From NCBI RefSeq assembly GCF_036250675.1, contig NZ_CP109592.1, positions 5,642,001 through 5,706,000 on the forward strand: a DNA stretch of 64,000 nucleotides, in the 5' to 3' direction. Source of the DNA: Streptomyces sp. NBC_01689. GTDB taxonomy: Bacteria > Actinomycetota > Actinomycetes > Streptomycetales > Streptomycetaceae. A program made the position numbers and the translations under genes. How positions within the stretch are numbered: the stretch's first letter is position 1; every line of letters begins with the position of its first letter. The notes below the pieces were generated by a model, which was given only the letters and a program-made list of their open reading frames with translations, had not been told where the DNA came from and searched no databases. Shown here piece by piece: positions 51,690 through 60,894 of the stretch.

Positions 51690-54600
51690 TCAGCGGCTGC
51701 GCGGCGGCAGCTTCGGGCGGGTGCGGTCCGGTACGTCCGAGAGATCGGGCGGGGAGGCAGCCGGATGGGTGCCCAGCAGATCGAGGGCCAGCTGGATCGC
51801 GGTGTCCATCTCGGCGTGACGGCCCTCCGCCCAGTCCAACGGGGTACGCAGGACCTCCAGATCGGGGGAGACGCCCCGGTTCTCGACGGACCAGCCGTAC
51901 GCGTCGAACCAGGCCGCGTTCATCGGGACCGTGATCACCGTGCCGTCGCCCAGCTGGTGCCGGCCGGTCATGCCGACGACGCCGCCCCAGGTGCGCTGGC
52001 CGACCACGGGACCGAGCCCGAGCAGTTTGAAGACGGCGGTGATCATGTCGCCGTCGGAGGAGGTCGCCTCGTCGGCGAGGGCCACCACCGGGCCGCGCGG
52101 CGCGTTCGAGGCGTACGAGACCGGCTGGGCGTTGCGCGTCAGGTCCCAGCCCAGGATCCTGCGCGTCAGCTTCTCGACGACGAGTTCGCTGATGTGGCCG
52201 CCCGCGTTGCCGCGTACGTCGACGAGCAGTGCCGGGCGCGAGACCTCCAGACGCAGGTCGCGGTTGAACTGCGCCCAGCCGGAGCCGCCCATGTCCGGGA
52301 TGTGGAGGTAGCCGCACCGGCCGCCGCTCAACTCCCTGACCACGTCGCGTCGTTTGGCCACCCAGTCCTGGTAGCGCAGCGGCCGCTCGTCGATCAGCGG
52401 CACCACCGCCACCCGGCGCGAGGGCCCCTCGCCGCCCGGCGGGACGAACGTCAGCTCCACCGTCGTACCGCCCGCGCCCGCGAGCAGCGGGTACGGGCCC
52501 GTCACCGGGTCCACCGGTCGGCCGTCGATGTGGGTGAGCACCGCGCCCTCGCGGATGCCGGTGCCCGCCAGCGGTGAGCGGGCCTTGGAGTCGGAGGAGT
52601 CGCCGGGCAGGATCCGCTTCAGGGTCCAGCAGCCGTCGCGCCGGACGAAGTTGGCGCCCAGCAGGCCCTGCCAGCGCTGGTAGTGCCCAGGTCCCTCGTT
52701 CCGGCGGGCCGCGGCGACATAGGCGTGGGAGGTGCCCAGTTCGCCGAGGACCTCGCGCAGCAGGTCCGCGAACTCGTCCGGGGACGCGACCCGTTCGACC
52801 AGCGGGCGGTACTGGGCGAGCACGGCGTCCCAGTCGATGCCGCACATGTGGGGTTCCCAGAAGTAGGCGCGGATGATGCGGCCCGCCTCGTCGTACGCCT
52901 GGCGCCATTCGGCCGGCGGGTCCACCTCGTGGAGGATGCGGCGCAGGTCGATCCAGACCGTGGAGTCGCTGTCGCCGATCTCGGTGGAGGGCACGGCGCG
53001 CAGGTCGCCCTCGTCGACCACGACCAGCCGGGAGCCGTCGCCGCTCACCGCGAACCAGTCGAGGTGGCCGACGAGTTCGGACTTCTTCGCTCTGCTGATG
53101 TTGAAGTGCTCCAGGGTCGGACGCCCCGAGGTGTCGTCGGGGTTGACGAAGGTCTCGCCGAGCGCGCCGGAGATCGGCCAGCGCAGCCAGACCAGGCCGC
53201 CGCCCGCGACGGGACAGAGCGCCGAGTACTTGGAGGCGGTGACGGGGAAGGGGGTGACGCGGCTCTCCAGGCCTTCCAGTTCGACACTGACCGCGCCGTC
53301 GGCGCCCTCGTCCTCGACCGGGTCCAGGCCCCCGGCGACCGGCCGCCCGTCCGGGTTCAGGGCGAACGGCGAGGGCGTGGCGGAGGACAGGGGCACGAGG
53401 TACGGCCGGCACCCCAGGGGGAAGGAGAGGTCGCCGGTGTGGACGTCGTAGACGGGGTCGAAGCCGCGCCAGGAGAGGAAGGCCAGATAGCGGCCGTCCC
53501 GGGTGAAGACCGGGTTCTCGTCCTCGAAGCGGCCGTTGGTGACGTCGACGACGAGCCCGTCCTTTATCCGCGCCATCTTGATCTGGCGCAGGGAGCGGCC
53601 GATCCCCGGGTGCGACCAGGTCAGCCAGGCCCCGTCCGGGGAGAAGGCGAGATCCCTGACCGGTCCGTTGAGGGAGTGGATCAGCTCGGTGACCTCGCCG
53701 CCCCGGTTCGTCGCCCGCCCGGTCCCGCCGGAGTCCGGCGCCTCCCCCGCGTCCGCCTCCGCCTCCTCGCTCCCGCCCTTCGCCGTCCCGGTCGTTTCCG
53801 TCGTTCCGCTCGCAGCGCTCGCAGCGCTCGCAGCCGTCGCAGCCGTCGTCCCGGTGGTCTCTTCCGAGACCTCCGTCTCCTCCGTCTCCTCCGCCTTTCC
53901 CCTCTCCTCCGCCGAGTCCGCCGTCGTCTCCGTCCCCGCCGAACCCGCTGTCTCCTCCGGCTCCTCCGTAACCCCCTCGTCCTCCGTAGCGTCGAGGAGC
54001 AGGAGCCGTCCGTCGTTGGAGGCGATCGCCAGGCGTTCCCCCTGGGGGTCCGCCACCAGTTCCAGGACGCATCCCAGCTCGCCGGAGGCCAGCCGGCGCG
54101 GTTCGCGGGCGCCGGAGGCCCGCGGCAGATAGGCGATCTCGACGGCGTCCTCGCCGTCCGCGTCGGTCACATAGGCGACCTGGCCGCCCGAGCCGAGCAT
54201 CTCGGGGAGCCGGACCCGGACCCCGGGGGTGTCGGCGATGGTGCGGGCGGGTCCGTCGCGGTGGGTGAGCCAGTACAGGCTGCCGCGGACGACGACCGCG
54301 CCGGCCCGTCCCGTCTCGTCCACGGAGATGGCGTCCACGTGCTGGGCCGCGGGCACCTGGTAGGGCCGCCGCCCCGCGCGCTGTCCGCCGAGCCGGACGT
54401 CGAGCCGGCGCGGGAGCGAGTCGGGGGACAGGTCGTCGACGATCCACAGGTCCCCGGCGCACTGGTACACGACCCGGCTGCCGTCGCTGGAGGCGTTGCG
54501 TGCGTAGAACGCGTCGTGGTCGGTGTGCCGGCGCAGGTCGGAGCCGTCGTACGCGCAGGAGTACAGGTTGCCGATGCCCTCGTGGTCGGAGAGGAACGCG

Positions 54601-55244
54601 ATCCGGCCGCCGACGAACATGGGGGAGTCGAGGTGGCCGCCGATGTCGGCGAGCAGACGGCGGCCGTGCAGCCACAGCCGTCCCATGGCGCCGCCCCGGT
54701 AGCGTTTCCAGGCGGCGGGGTCGTGCGGTGGGGTGCCGGTGAGCAGCAGGGTCTTCCGTTCGCCGTCGATGTCGGCGACCGCGATGTCCGAGACCGGTCC
54801 CCAGGGAAGGTTGCCGCCGGGGTCCCCGTCGGTCGGGACGCTGTGGGCCCAGGTGAAATAGGAGAAGGGCTGCCCGTGCGAGGCGACGGCGAGGATGTCG
54901 CCGTCGGGGGACCAGCCGCAGACCCGGGTGTCCGCGCTGCCCCAGTAGGTGAGGCGCCGGCCCGGGCCGCCGTCCACCGGTGTCAGGTGGATCTCCGGCA
55001 CCAGGCTGCGCCAGCTCGTGTACGCGATGTCCCGCCCGTCGGGGGAGAAGCGCGGGTGTCCGACCTTGGTGCGGTCCACGGTGAGCCGCCAGGCCCGCCC
55101 CGGCCCGTCCAGCGGTGCCACCCACAGATCGTCCTCGGTCACGAAGCACAGCCGGTCGCCGCTCAGGTGCGGCAGGCGCAGATATCCGGATGCGCGGTCG
55201 GTGGTGTCCTGGTCCGTGGTCGCCTTCTCGTGCTCGTCGCTCAC
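51690..55244 (-). CDS. Tricorn-type S41 protease with an acidic insert
   Basis: The 1184-residue protein has two N-terminal beta-propeller parts (about 20-700; repeats such as PRFSPDGRDIAYTSWR and LAFSPDGAWLTWSHP), a core with His840 in GTSHAYV, a PDZ-like domain (AGTGIREGAVLTHIDGRPV), and an S41 domain with Ser1063 in TSSDGDM. It should degrade oligopeptides released by the proteasome or other proteases. Unusually, residues about 417-518 form a Glu/Thr/Ala-rich insert with tandem repeats (GTTAATAASAASAASG), probably an exposed loop inside the propeller. The GTG start at 55244 begins a soluble protein without a signal peptide. Confidence 0.9.
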   Translation of the reverse strand: MSDEHEKATTDQDTTDRASGYLRLPHLSGDRLCFVTEDDLWVAPLDGPGRAWRLTVDRTKVGHPRFSPDGRDIAYTSWRSLVPEIHLTPVDGGPGRRLTYWGSADTRVCGWSPDGDILAVASHGQPFSYFTWAHSVPTDGDPGGNLPWGPVSDIAVADIDGERKTLLLTGTPPHDPAAWKRYRGGAMGRLWLHGRRLLADIGGHLDSPMFVGGRIAFLSDHEGIGNLYSCAYDGSDLRRHTDHDAFYARNASSDGSRVVYQCAGDLWIVDDLSPDSLPRRLDVRLGGQRAGRRPYQVPAAQHVDAISVDETGRAGAVVVRGSLYWLTHRDGPARTIADTPGVRVRLPEMLGSGGQVAYVTDADGEDAVEIAYLPRASGAREPRRLASGELGCVLELVADPQGERLAIASNDGRLLLLDATEDEGVTEEPEETAGSAGTETTADSAEERGKAEETEETEVSEETTGTTAATAASAASAASGTTETTGTAKGGSEEAEADAGEAPDSGGTGRATNRGGEVTELIHSLNGPVRDLAFSPDGAWLTWSHPGIGRSLRQIKMARIKDGLVVDVTNGRFEDENPVFTRDGRYLAFLSWRGFDPVYDVHTGDLSFPLGCRPYLVPLSSATPSPFALNPDGRPVAGGLDPVEDEGADGAVSVELEGLESRVTPFPVTASKYSALCPVAGGGLVWLRWPISGALGETFVNPDDTSGRPTLEHFNISRAKKSELVGHLDWFAVSGDGSRLVVVDEGDLRAVPSTEIGDSDSTVWIDLRRILHEVDPPAEWRQAYDEAGRIIRAYFWEPHMCGIDWDAVLAQYRPLVERVASPDEFADLLREVLGELGTSHAYVAAARRNEGPGHYQRWQGLLGANFVRRDGCWTLKRILPGDSSDSKARSPLAGTGIREGAVLTHIDGRPVDPVTGPYPLLAGAGGTTVELTFVPPGGEGPSRRVAVVPLIDERPLRYQDWVAKRRDVVRELSGGRCGYLHIPDMGGSGWAQFNRDLRLEVSRPALLVDVRGNAGGHISELVVEKLTRRILGWDLTRNAQPVSYASNAPRGPVVALADEATSSDGDMITAVFKLLGLGPVVGQRTWGGVVGMTGRHQLGDGTVITVPMNAAWFDAYGWSVENRGVSPDLEVLRTPLDWAEGRHAEMDTAIQLALDLLGTHPAASPPDLSDVPDRTRPKLPPRSR

Positions 55245-55346
55245 CTCCCCATGCTTTTCCCCTCGGAGGGCCCCGGCAACTCGTGCGGGGGCCCGGCCTG
55301 GTGCGGGGAGGTCTCCGGTGGGCGCGTGCGTGACTCAGCACACGTA

Positions 55347-55359
55347 CGAAACGGTTTCG
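55347..55359. promoter_or_regulatory. TetR-type palindromic operator
   Basis: CGAAACGGTTTCG is a perfect palindrome around a central G. It lies about 110 bp upstream of the tetR start in an AT-richer patch containing a further TTTCG. Its likely ligand is the TetR protein encoded next; inferred from position only. Confidence 0.55.
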
Positions 55360-55466
55360 TTTCGCTCTTCTCCGGGGTATGTTGAGACACGTACGACGAC
55401 GAAGAAGATGCCGTACGACGACGACCAGCAGAACCGAGTCGTTCTGAGCGGGAGATGGTGAGTGGG

Positions 55467-56054
55467 ATGACTGAAGTCGCAACGGTGCGCCGCAGTCGGA
55501 TCACGCCCGAGCGCGAGGCCGAGCTGTACCGGGCCGTGCTCGACCTGCTCAGGGAGGTCGGCTACGACGCCCTGACCATGGACGCCGTCGCCGCCCGCAC
55601 CAAGTCCAGCAAGGCCACGCTCTACCGCCAGTGGGGCGGCAAGGCCGAACTGGTGGTGAAGGCGCTGCGGCACGAGAAGCCGAGCGCCGGCGACGTCGAC
55701 ACGGGATCCCTCGCAGGTGACTTCCACGCGCTGGTGCTGCGTGAGGACGACTGCCGGATGGAGCAGAACTCCGCGCTGATGCGGGGTCTGGCCATGGCAC
55801 TGCACGGGAACCCCGATCTGCTGAAGGCCTTCCGGGAACTGATCATCGAACCGGAGACCGTAGAGCTGCGCCGCATACTGGAGCGTGCCGTCGCCCGGGG
55901 TGAGATCCGTCCGGACAACCCCGCGCAGGAGTACGTGCTGCACATGCTCATCGGTGCCTTCGCGGTGCGTGGTGTCGTCGACGAGCTGCCACCGACCCGT
56001 GCCTTCCTCACCTCGTACGTGGATGCCGTGATCCTCCCCGCACTCGGCGCCTGA
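55467..56054 (+). CDS. TetR-family regulator of the MMPL exporter
   Basis: The 195-residue regulator has a TetR helix-turn-helix at about residues 17-60: YDALTMDAVAARTKSSKATL and YRQWGGKAEL. The C-terminal domain is the TetR_C type common in AcrR-like proteins. The ATG at 55467 is chosen; the ATG at 55455 has a ribosome-like GGGAG too close. It precedes an MMPL exporter in the same direction with a 141-bp gap, so it likely controls that gene and itself through the palindrome at 55347. Confidence 0.87.
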   Translation: MTEVATVRRSRITPEREAELYRAVLDLLREVGYDALTMDAVAARTKSSKATLYRQWGGKAELVVKALRHEKPSAGDVDTGSLAGDFHALVLREDDCRMEQNSALMRGLAMALHGNPDLLKAFRELIIEPETVELRRILERAVARGEIRPDNPAQEYVLHMLIGAFAVRGVVDELPPTRAFLTSYVDAVILPALGA

Positions 56055-56195
56055 TCCCGCGTCACCGCGGGACGAACGAACCTCTGTATCCGTACCTGAC
56101 GCGACCGCTCACGTCGTCGGGCTGATCTCCCCTGCCCCCACCGGGTGATCTCACCAGCCCCTGCCGTCCCACGACCTGACCGGGAGTACGCCCTC

Positions 56196-58418
56196 GTGGC
56201 CACGTTCCTCTACAAACTCGGCCGACTCGCCTTCCGGCGACGGCATTTCGTCGCCCTGATCTGGGTGGCGCTGTTGACCCTGGCGGGAGTCGGCGCGGCC
56301 AACGCCCCGACGGCCGGTGCCAGCTCCTTCTCCATCCCCGGCACCGAGGCGCAGAAGGCCTTCGACCTGCTGGAGCAGCGCTTCCCCGGCATGAGTGCCG
56401 ACGGGGCGACCGCGCGGGTCGTCTTCAAGGCGCCCGGCGGCGAGAAGATGGCGGACAAGGCCAACAAGGCCACCGTCGAGAAGACCGTCAAGGCGCTCGA
56501 GGACGGCTCGGAGGTCACCTCCGTCACCGACCCGTTCAAGGCCAAGGCAGTCAGCAAGAACGGTTCGATCGCCTACACGTCGGTGAAGTACAAGGTCTCC
56601 GGAATGGAGCTGAAGGACTCCTCGAAGGAGGCCCTGGAATCGGCCGCGCAGCAGGCGCGGGACGCCGGGCTGACCGTCGAGGTGGGCGGTGACGCTCTCC
56701 AGGCCACGCCGGAGACCGGTTCCACCGAGGTCATCGGCATCGCGATCGCGGCGGTCGTCCTCGTGATCACCTTCGGTTCGCTGATCGCCGCCGGGCTGCC
56801 GCTGCTGACCGCGCTGATCGGCGTCGGCATCGGTGTCTCCACCATCACCGCCCTCGCGAGCGCGCTCGACCTGGGCACCACCACCTCCACGCTGGCGATG
56901 ATGATCGGCCTCGCGGTCGGTATCGACTACGCGCTGTTCATCGTCTCCCGCTACCGGGCCGAACTCGCCGAGGGCCGCGAGCGCGAGGAGGCGGCCGGGC
57001 GGGCCGTCGGCACGGCGGGCTCGGCGGTGGTCTTCGCGGGTCTGACGGTCGTGATCGCGCTCGTCGGGCTGTCGGTCGTGAACATCCCGATGCTGACGAA
57101 GATGGGCGTCGCGGCGGCCGGCACGGTCGCCATCGCCGTCCTGATCGCGCTCACGATGATCCCGGCGCTGCTGGGTTACGCGGGCCGCAAGGTCCAGCCG
57201 GCCGGCCAGAAGAGCAGGCTGCTCGGCGGCGGCCGGGCCGCGAAGAAGGCGGGCCGGCCCAACATGGGCACCCGCTGGGCGAGCTTCGTCGTCCGTCGCC
57301 CGCTCGCCGTGCTGCTGCTCGGCGTGGTCGGTCTGGGCGCCGCGGCGGTCCCGGCGGCCTCGCTGGAACTGGGTCTGCCCGACGACGGTTCGCAGCCGGC
57401 CTCGACCACCCAGCGCAGGGCCTACGACCTGCTGTCCGACGGTTTCGGGCCCGGTTTCAACGGCCCTCTGATGCTGGTCGTGGACGCCAAGGGGAGCGAC
57501 GACCCCAAGGGGGCGGTCACCCGGGTCACCGACACGGTCAAGGACCTCAAGGGCGTCGTCTCGGTGACGCCGGCGACGTACAACAAGCCCGGGGACACCG
57601 CGATGATCACGGTGATCGCGGACTCCAAGCCGTCCTCGGTGAAGACCGAGAACCTGGTGCACACCATCCGGGACGCGGGCGGCGGCATCACGGCCGGCAC
57701 CGATGCCAAGGTGCTGGTCACCGGCAGCACGGCGATGAACATCGACTTCTCGCAGAAGCTCAACGACGCGCTGATCCCCTACCTGGCGCTGGTGGTCGGC
57801 CTGGCCTTCCTGCTCCTGATCGTGGTCTTCCGCTCGGTCCTGGTCCCCCTGAAGGCGGCGCTCGGCTTCCTGCTGAGCGTGATGGCGGCGCTCGGCGCGG
57901 TGGTCGCGGTCTTCCAGTGGGGCTGGCTGGCGAACCTCATCGGTGTCGAGCAGACCGGCCCGATCATGTCGATGATGCCGATCTTCATGGTGGGCGTCGT
58001 CTTCGGCCTGGCGATGGACTACGAGGTCTTCCTCGTGACCCGGATGCGCGAGGCGTACGTGCACGGGGAGAAGCCGGGCCAGGCCGTCGTGACCGGCTTC
58101 AAGCACGGCGCGCGGGTGGTGACGGCCGCGGCCGTCATCATGATCGCCGTCTTCTCCGGTTTCATCGGTTCCAGTGAGTCGATGATCAAGATGATCGGCT
58201 TCGGTCTCGCGATCGCCGTGTTCTTCGACGCGTTCGTCGTCCGGATGGCGCTCGTCCCGGCGGTCCTGGCGCTGCTCGGCAAGAAGGCCTGGTGGCTGCC
58301 GAGGTGGCTGGACCGGGCCCTGCCGAACGTGGACGTCGAGGGCGAGGGGCTGCGCGGGCTGGGCGCCGGGGCGAGGAACCCGGACGAGGACGACGACCGC
58401 GAACTGGCACGCGTCTGA
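56196..58418 (+). CDS. MMPL/RND-family exporter
   Basis: This 740-residue membrane protein has the double MMPL layout. TM1 is at about 15-35, a large extracytoplasmic loop runs to about 170, then TM2-6, the second half repeats the pattern from about 360, and the tail is acidic. GLAVGIDYALFIVSRYR is the MMPL signature with the proton-relay Asp, and the second half has FGLAMDYEVFLVTRMRE. It probably exports a lipid or hydrophobic antibiotic. The GTG at 56196 follows GGGAG; the longer frame adds non-hydrophobic residues. Confidence 0.92.
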   Translation: MATFLYKLGRLAFRRRHFVALIWVALLTLAGVGAANAPTAGASSFSIPGTEAQKAFDLLEQRFPGMSADGATARVVFKAPGGEKMADKANKATVEKTVKALEDGSEVTSVTDPFKAKAVSKNGSIAYTSVKYKVSGMELKDSSKEALESAAQQARDAGLTVEVGGDALQATPETGSTEVIGIAIAAVVLVITFGSLIAAGLPLLTALIGVGIGVSTITALASALDLGTTTSTLAMMIGLAVGIDYALFIVSRYRAELAEGREREEAAGRAVGTAGSAVVFAGLTVVIALVGLSVVNIPMLTKMGVAAAGTVAIAVLIALTMIPALLGYAGRKVQPAGQKSRLLGGGRAAKKAGRPNMGTRWASFVVRRPLAVLLLGVVGLGAAAVPAASLELGLPDDGSQPASTTQRRAYDLLSDGFGPGFNGPLMLVVDAKGSDDPKGAVTRVTDTVKDLKGVVSVTPATYNKPGDTAMITVIADSKPSSVKTENLVHTIRDAGGGITAGTDAKVLVTGSTAMNIDFSQKLNDALIPYLALVVGLAFLLLIVVFRSVLVPLKAALGFLLSVMAALGAVVAVFQWGWLANLIGVEQTGPIMSMMPIFMVGVVFGLAMDYEVFLVTRMREAYVHGEKPGQAVVTGFKHGARVVTAAAVIMIAVFSGFIGSSESMIKMIGFGLAIAVFFDAFVVRMALVPAVLALLGKKAWWLPRWLDRALPNVDVEGEGLRGLGAGARNPDEDDDRELARV

Positions 58419-58437
58419 CCCCCGGACGCCGGTCGGG

Positions 58438-58794
58438 TCAGTGAGCCACCGGGGTGGCGGCCGCGTAGGTACGGCGCAGGAAGCGCATCAGGGCTTTCGA
58501 GTCGACCTGCACGACCGCCACCCCTTTGGCCGAGTGGAACTCCATGACGGCCTGCACCCGGCCGCACGGCCAGACGCGTACGTCGCCGCTGCTGACCGGG
58601 ACCCGCAGCCCCTGTTCCAGCACCTCGCGGGGGAAGACCCACTCGTTCGGGCCGGGCAGGGTGATGCGCACCTGGCGGGGGTCGGACTCGGGGTCGTAGT
58701 GGAAGGCCACCGGAACGGCTCTGCCTTCGTCCTCGGGGGAGTCGGCCGTGTCCGTGACGATATGGGCGCGTGCGTACTGTTCGACGGCAGACAT
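58438..58794 (-). CDS. ssgE: SsgA-like protein (SsgE) for sporulation
   Basis: The 118-residue protein belongs to the SsgA-like proteins found only in morphologically complex actinobacteria. Family blocks are VPVAFHYDPESDPRQVRITL, GPNEWVFPREVLEQGL, GDVRVWPCG and VVQVDSKALMRFLRRTY. SsgE in S. coelicolor is involved in spore separation and autolysis. I identify it as SsgE by its place next to the cobalt/nickel transporter and penicillin-binding protein genes. The ATG at 58794 follows AAGGAG. Confidence 0.88.
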   Translation of the reverse strand: MSAVEQYARAHIVTDTADSPEDEGRAVPVAFHYDPESDPRQVRITLPGPNEWVFPREVLEQGLRVPVSSGDVRVWPCGRVQAVMEFHSAKGVAVVQVDSKALMRFLRRTYAAATPVAH

Positions 58795-59044
58795 GTACCG
58801 ACTCCTTACGCTGCGTTACCTGTGCGGAATCTACGAATCCGTCACCTTTCCAATGTCGCACATTCCGTGGAATCCGCTCTCGGACATCCGGGTACCCCTC
58901 CGCGGCCGTCGTGACACGGAGTTGTGGGCCACGACACGTCAGGGGACGTGCGGCGGACGCCCCCGGGTGACGTTCCGCCGGACGTCCCGGCGGCCCGTCC
59001 GGCGGGCTCGCCGGGCTCCCGCACTATTCATGAGCGCATCGCTC

Positions 59045-59075
59045 TTGCAAGCCATTCGCAACAAGGCGCTATCAT
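59045..59075 (+). promoter_or_regulatory. Nur-box-like operator and -10 of the cbiM operon
   Basis: TTGCAA, five bases, TCGCAA (59045-59061) fits the nickel-regulator box that I recall as tTGCaa-N5-ttGCAA. TATCAT at 59070-59075 is a good -10, six bases before the GTG start, so transcription should begin at or next to the start codon. The repeat covers the -35 region, as a repressor site should. Confidence 0.7.
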
Positions 59076-59081
59076 CGAACG

Positions 59082-60131
59082 GTGCATGTGCCTGACGGAT
59101 TCATCAACGCCCCGGTCTCCGCCGCCACCGGACTCGTCGCCGCAGGCGCCGTCGCGGTGAGCCTGCGAGGCGCCCGCCGCGAGCTCGACGAGAGGACCGC
59201 GCCGCTGGCCGGACTCGTCGCCGCCTTCATCTTCGCCGTACAGATGCTGAACTTCCCGGTCGCCGCCGGGACCAGCGGACATCTCCTCGGCGGCGCGCTG
59301 GCGGCGATACTCGTCGGCCCCTTCACCGGGGTCCTGTGCGTCTCCGTGGTCCTGCTGATGCAGGGCATCCTCTTCGCCGACGGGGGCCTCACCGCGCTCG
59401 GCGTGAACATCACCGACATGGCGATCGTCACCACCGTCGTCTCGTACGCCGTCTTCCGCGGCCTGCTGAAGGTGCTCCCCAGGAGGCGGCGTTCGATCAC
59501 CGCGGCCGCCTTCGTGTCCGCGCTGCTGTCCGTACCGGCCGCCGCCGTCGCCTTCACCCTCATCTACGCGCTCGGCGGCACCACCGACGTCGCGATCGGC
59601 AAGGTCGCCACCGCGATGATCGGCGTCCACGTCCTCATCGGCATCGGCGAGGCCGCGATCACCGCCCTCACGGTCGGCGCGGTCGTCGCCGTACGGCCGG
59701 ACCTCGTGTACGGAGCGCGCGGCCTCCAGCAGCGGCTCAAGCTGCGGGTGGGCGGCGAACTGGTCGACGCGGCCGCCCCCGCCGCGCCCGGCGCCGCGCC
59801 GGTCTCCCGCCGCAAGGTGTGGATCACCGGTCTCGTCACCTCGCTCGTCCTCGCGGGCTTCGTCAGCTTCTACGCCTCCGCCAGCCCCGACGGCCTGGAG
59901 AAGGTCGCCAAGGACCAGGGCATCGACCAGCGCACCAAGAAGCACCACACCGAGGACTCCCCGCTCGCCGGGTACGGCGTCAAGGACATCTCCGACGCCC
60001 GGATCTCCGGCGGCCTCGCGGGCGTGATCGGCGTGGGTGTCACGGTCGTCGCGGGCACCGGCGTCTTCTGGGCGGTGCGCAGGCGCCGTACCGCCGGCAC
60101 GTCGCCCGCCTCCCTCCCCGAAGGCGTCTGA
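59082..60131 (+). CDS. cbiM: Nickel/cobalt ECF transporter substrate component CbiM/NikMN
   Basis: This 349-residue integral membrane protein begins MHVPDG; in CbiM/NikM the N-terminus, with His2, binds the metal directly, so the GTG at 59082 must be the start. About seven membrane segments follow, with HLLGGALAAILVGPFTG in the middle. After a loop at 245-265 comes the extra CbiN/PDGLE-like part (FVSFYASASPDGLE, then ISGGLAGVIGVGV). This makes it a fused M-N protein as in NikMN. The -10 lies so close that the mRNA is probably leaderless. Together with CbiQ and CbiO it imports Ni2+ or Co2+; the Nur-like box favours nickel. Confidence 0.9.
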   Translation: MHVPDGFINAPVSAATGLVAAGAVAVSLRGARRELDERTAPLAGLVAAFIFAVQMLNFPVAAGTSGHLLGGALAAILVGPFTGVLCVSVVLLMQGILFADGGLTALGVNITDMAIVTTVVSYAVFRGLLKVLPRRRRSITAAAFVSALLSVPAAAVAFTLIYALGGTTDVAIGKVATAMIGVHVLIGIGEAAITALTVGAVVAVRPDLVYGARGLQQRLKLRVGGELVDAAAPAAPGAAPVSRRKVWITGLVTSLVLAGFVSFYASASPDGLEKVAKDQGIDQRTKKHHTEDSPLAGYGVKDISDARISGGLAGVIGVGVTVVAGTGVFWAVRRRRTAGTSPASLPEGV

Positions 60132-60132
60132 G

Positions 60133-60894
60133 ATGGGAGCGGGCCACGCCCACCGCCTCTACCGGCACGGGCACTCACCGGTGCACTCCCTGCCCCCGCA
60201 CACCAAACTCGCCGCGTCCTTCGGCTTCGTCGTCGTGGTCGTGTCGACCCCGCGCGAGGCGATGTGGGCGTTCGCGCTGTACGCCGTGCTGCTCGCGGCC
60301 GTCGCGTGGCGGGCCCGGGTGCCGGCCGGGTTCCTGCTCAAACGGCTGCTGATCGAGGTCCCGTTCGTCGCCTTCGCGGTGCTGATGCCGTTCGTCGCCG
60401 AGGGCGAGCGGGTGGACGTCCTCGGCCTGTCCCTCAGCGTCAACGGCCTGTGGGGCGCGTGGAACGTGCTCGCCAAGGGAACGCTGGGCGTCGCGGCCTC
60501 CGTGCTGCTGGCCTCGACCACCGAACTGCGCGAACTGCTCCTCGGGCTCCAGCGGTTGAGGCTGCCGCCGCTCCTCGTCCAGATCGCGTCCTTCATGATC
60601 CGCTACGGCGACGTCATCACCGACGAGATGCGGCGGATGCGGATCGCCCGGGAGTCGCGCGGCTTCGAGGCGAGCGGGGTACGGCACTGGGGCGTCCTCG
60701 CCAAGTCCGCGGGCGCGCTCTTCATCCGCTCCTACGAACGCGGGGAGCGGGTCCATCTCGCCATGGTGAGCCGGGGATACGCCGGTTCGATGCCGGTCAT
60801 CGACGAGGTGACCGCGTCCCGGGCGCAGTGGTCGTACGCGCTCGCCCTGCCCCTCGCCGCCCTGCTCGTCTGCCTGTTGGGATGGACCCTGTGA
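60133..60894 (+). CDS. cbiQ: ECF transporter transmembrane component CbiQ
   Basis: This 253-residue membrane protein joins the ATPase to the metal-binding unit. After an N-terminal His-containing stretch (HAHRLYRHGHSP) it has several membrane helices. The coupling helices near the end hold the signatures RESRGFEAS and MVSRGYAGS, the Ala-Arg-Gly-like motifs that dock into CbiO. It begins 1 bp after the cbiM stop and overlaps cbiO. Confidence 0.9.
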   Translation: MGAGHAHRLYRHGHSPVHSLPPHTKLAASFGFVVVVVSTPREAMWAFALYAVLLAAVAWRARVPAGFLLKRLLIEVPFVAFAVLMPFVAEGERVDVLGLSLSVNGLWGAWNVLAKGTLGVAASVLLASTTELRELLLGLQRLRLPPLLVQIASFMIRYGDVITDEMRRMRIARESRGFEASGVRHWGVLAKSAGALFIRSYERGERVHLAMVSRGYAGSMPVIDEVTASRAQWSYALALPLAALLVCLLGWTL

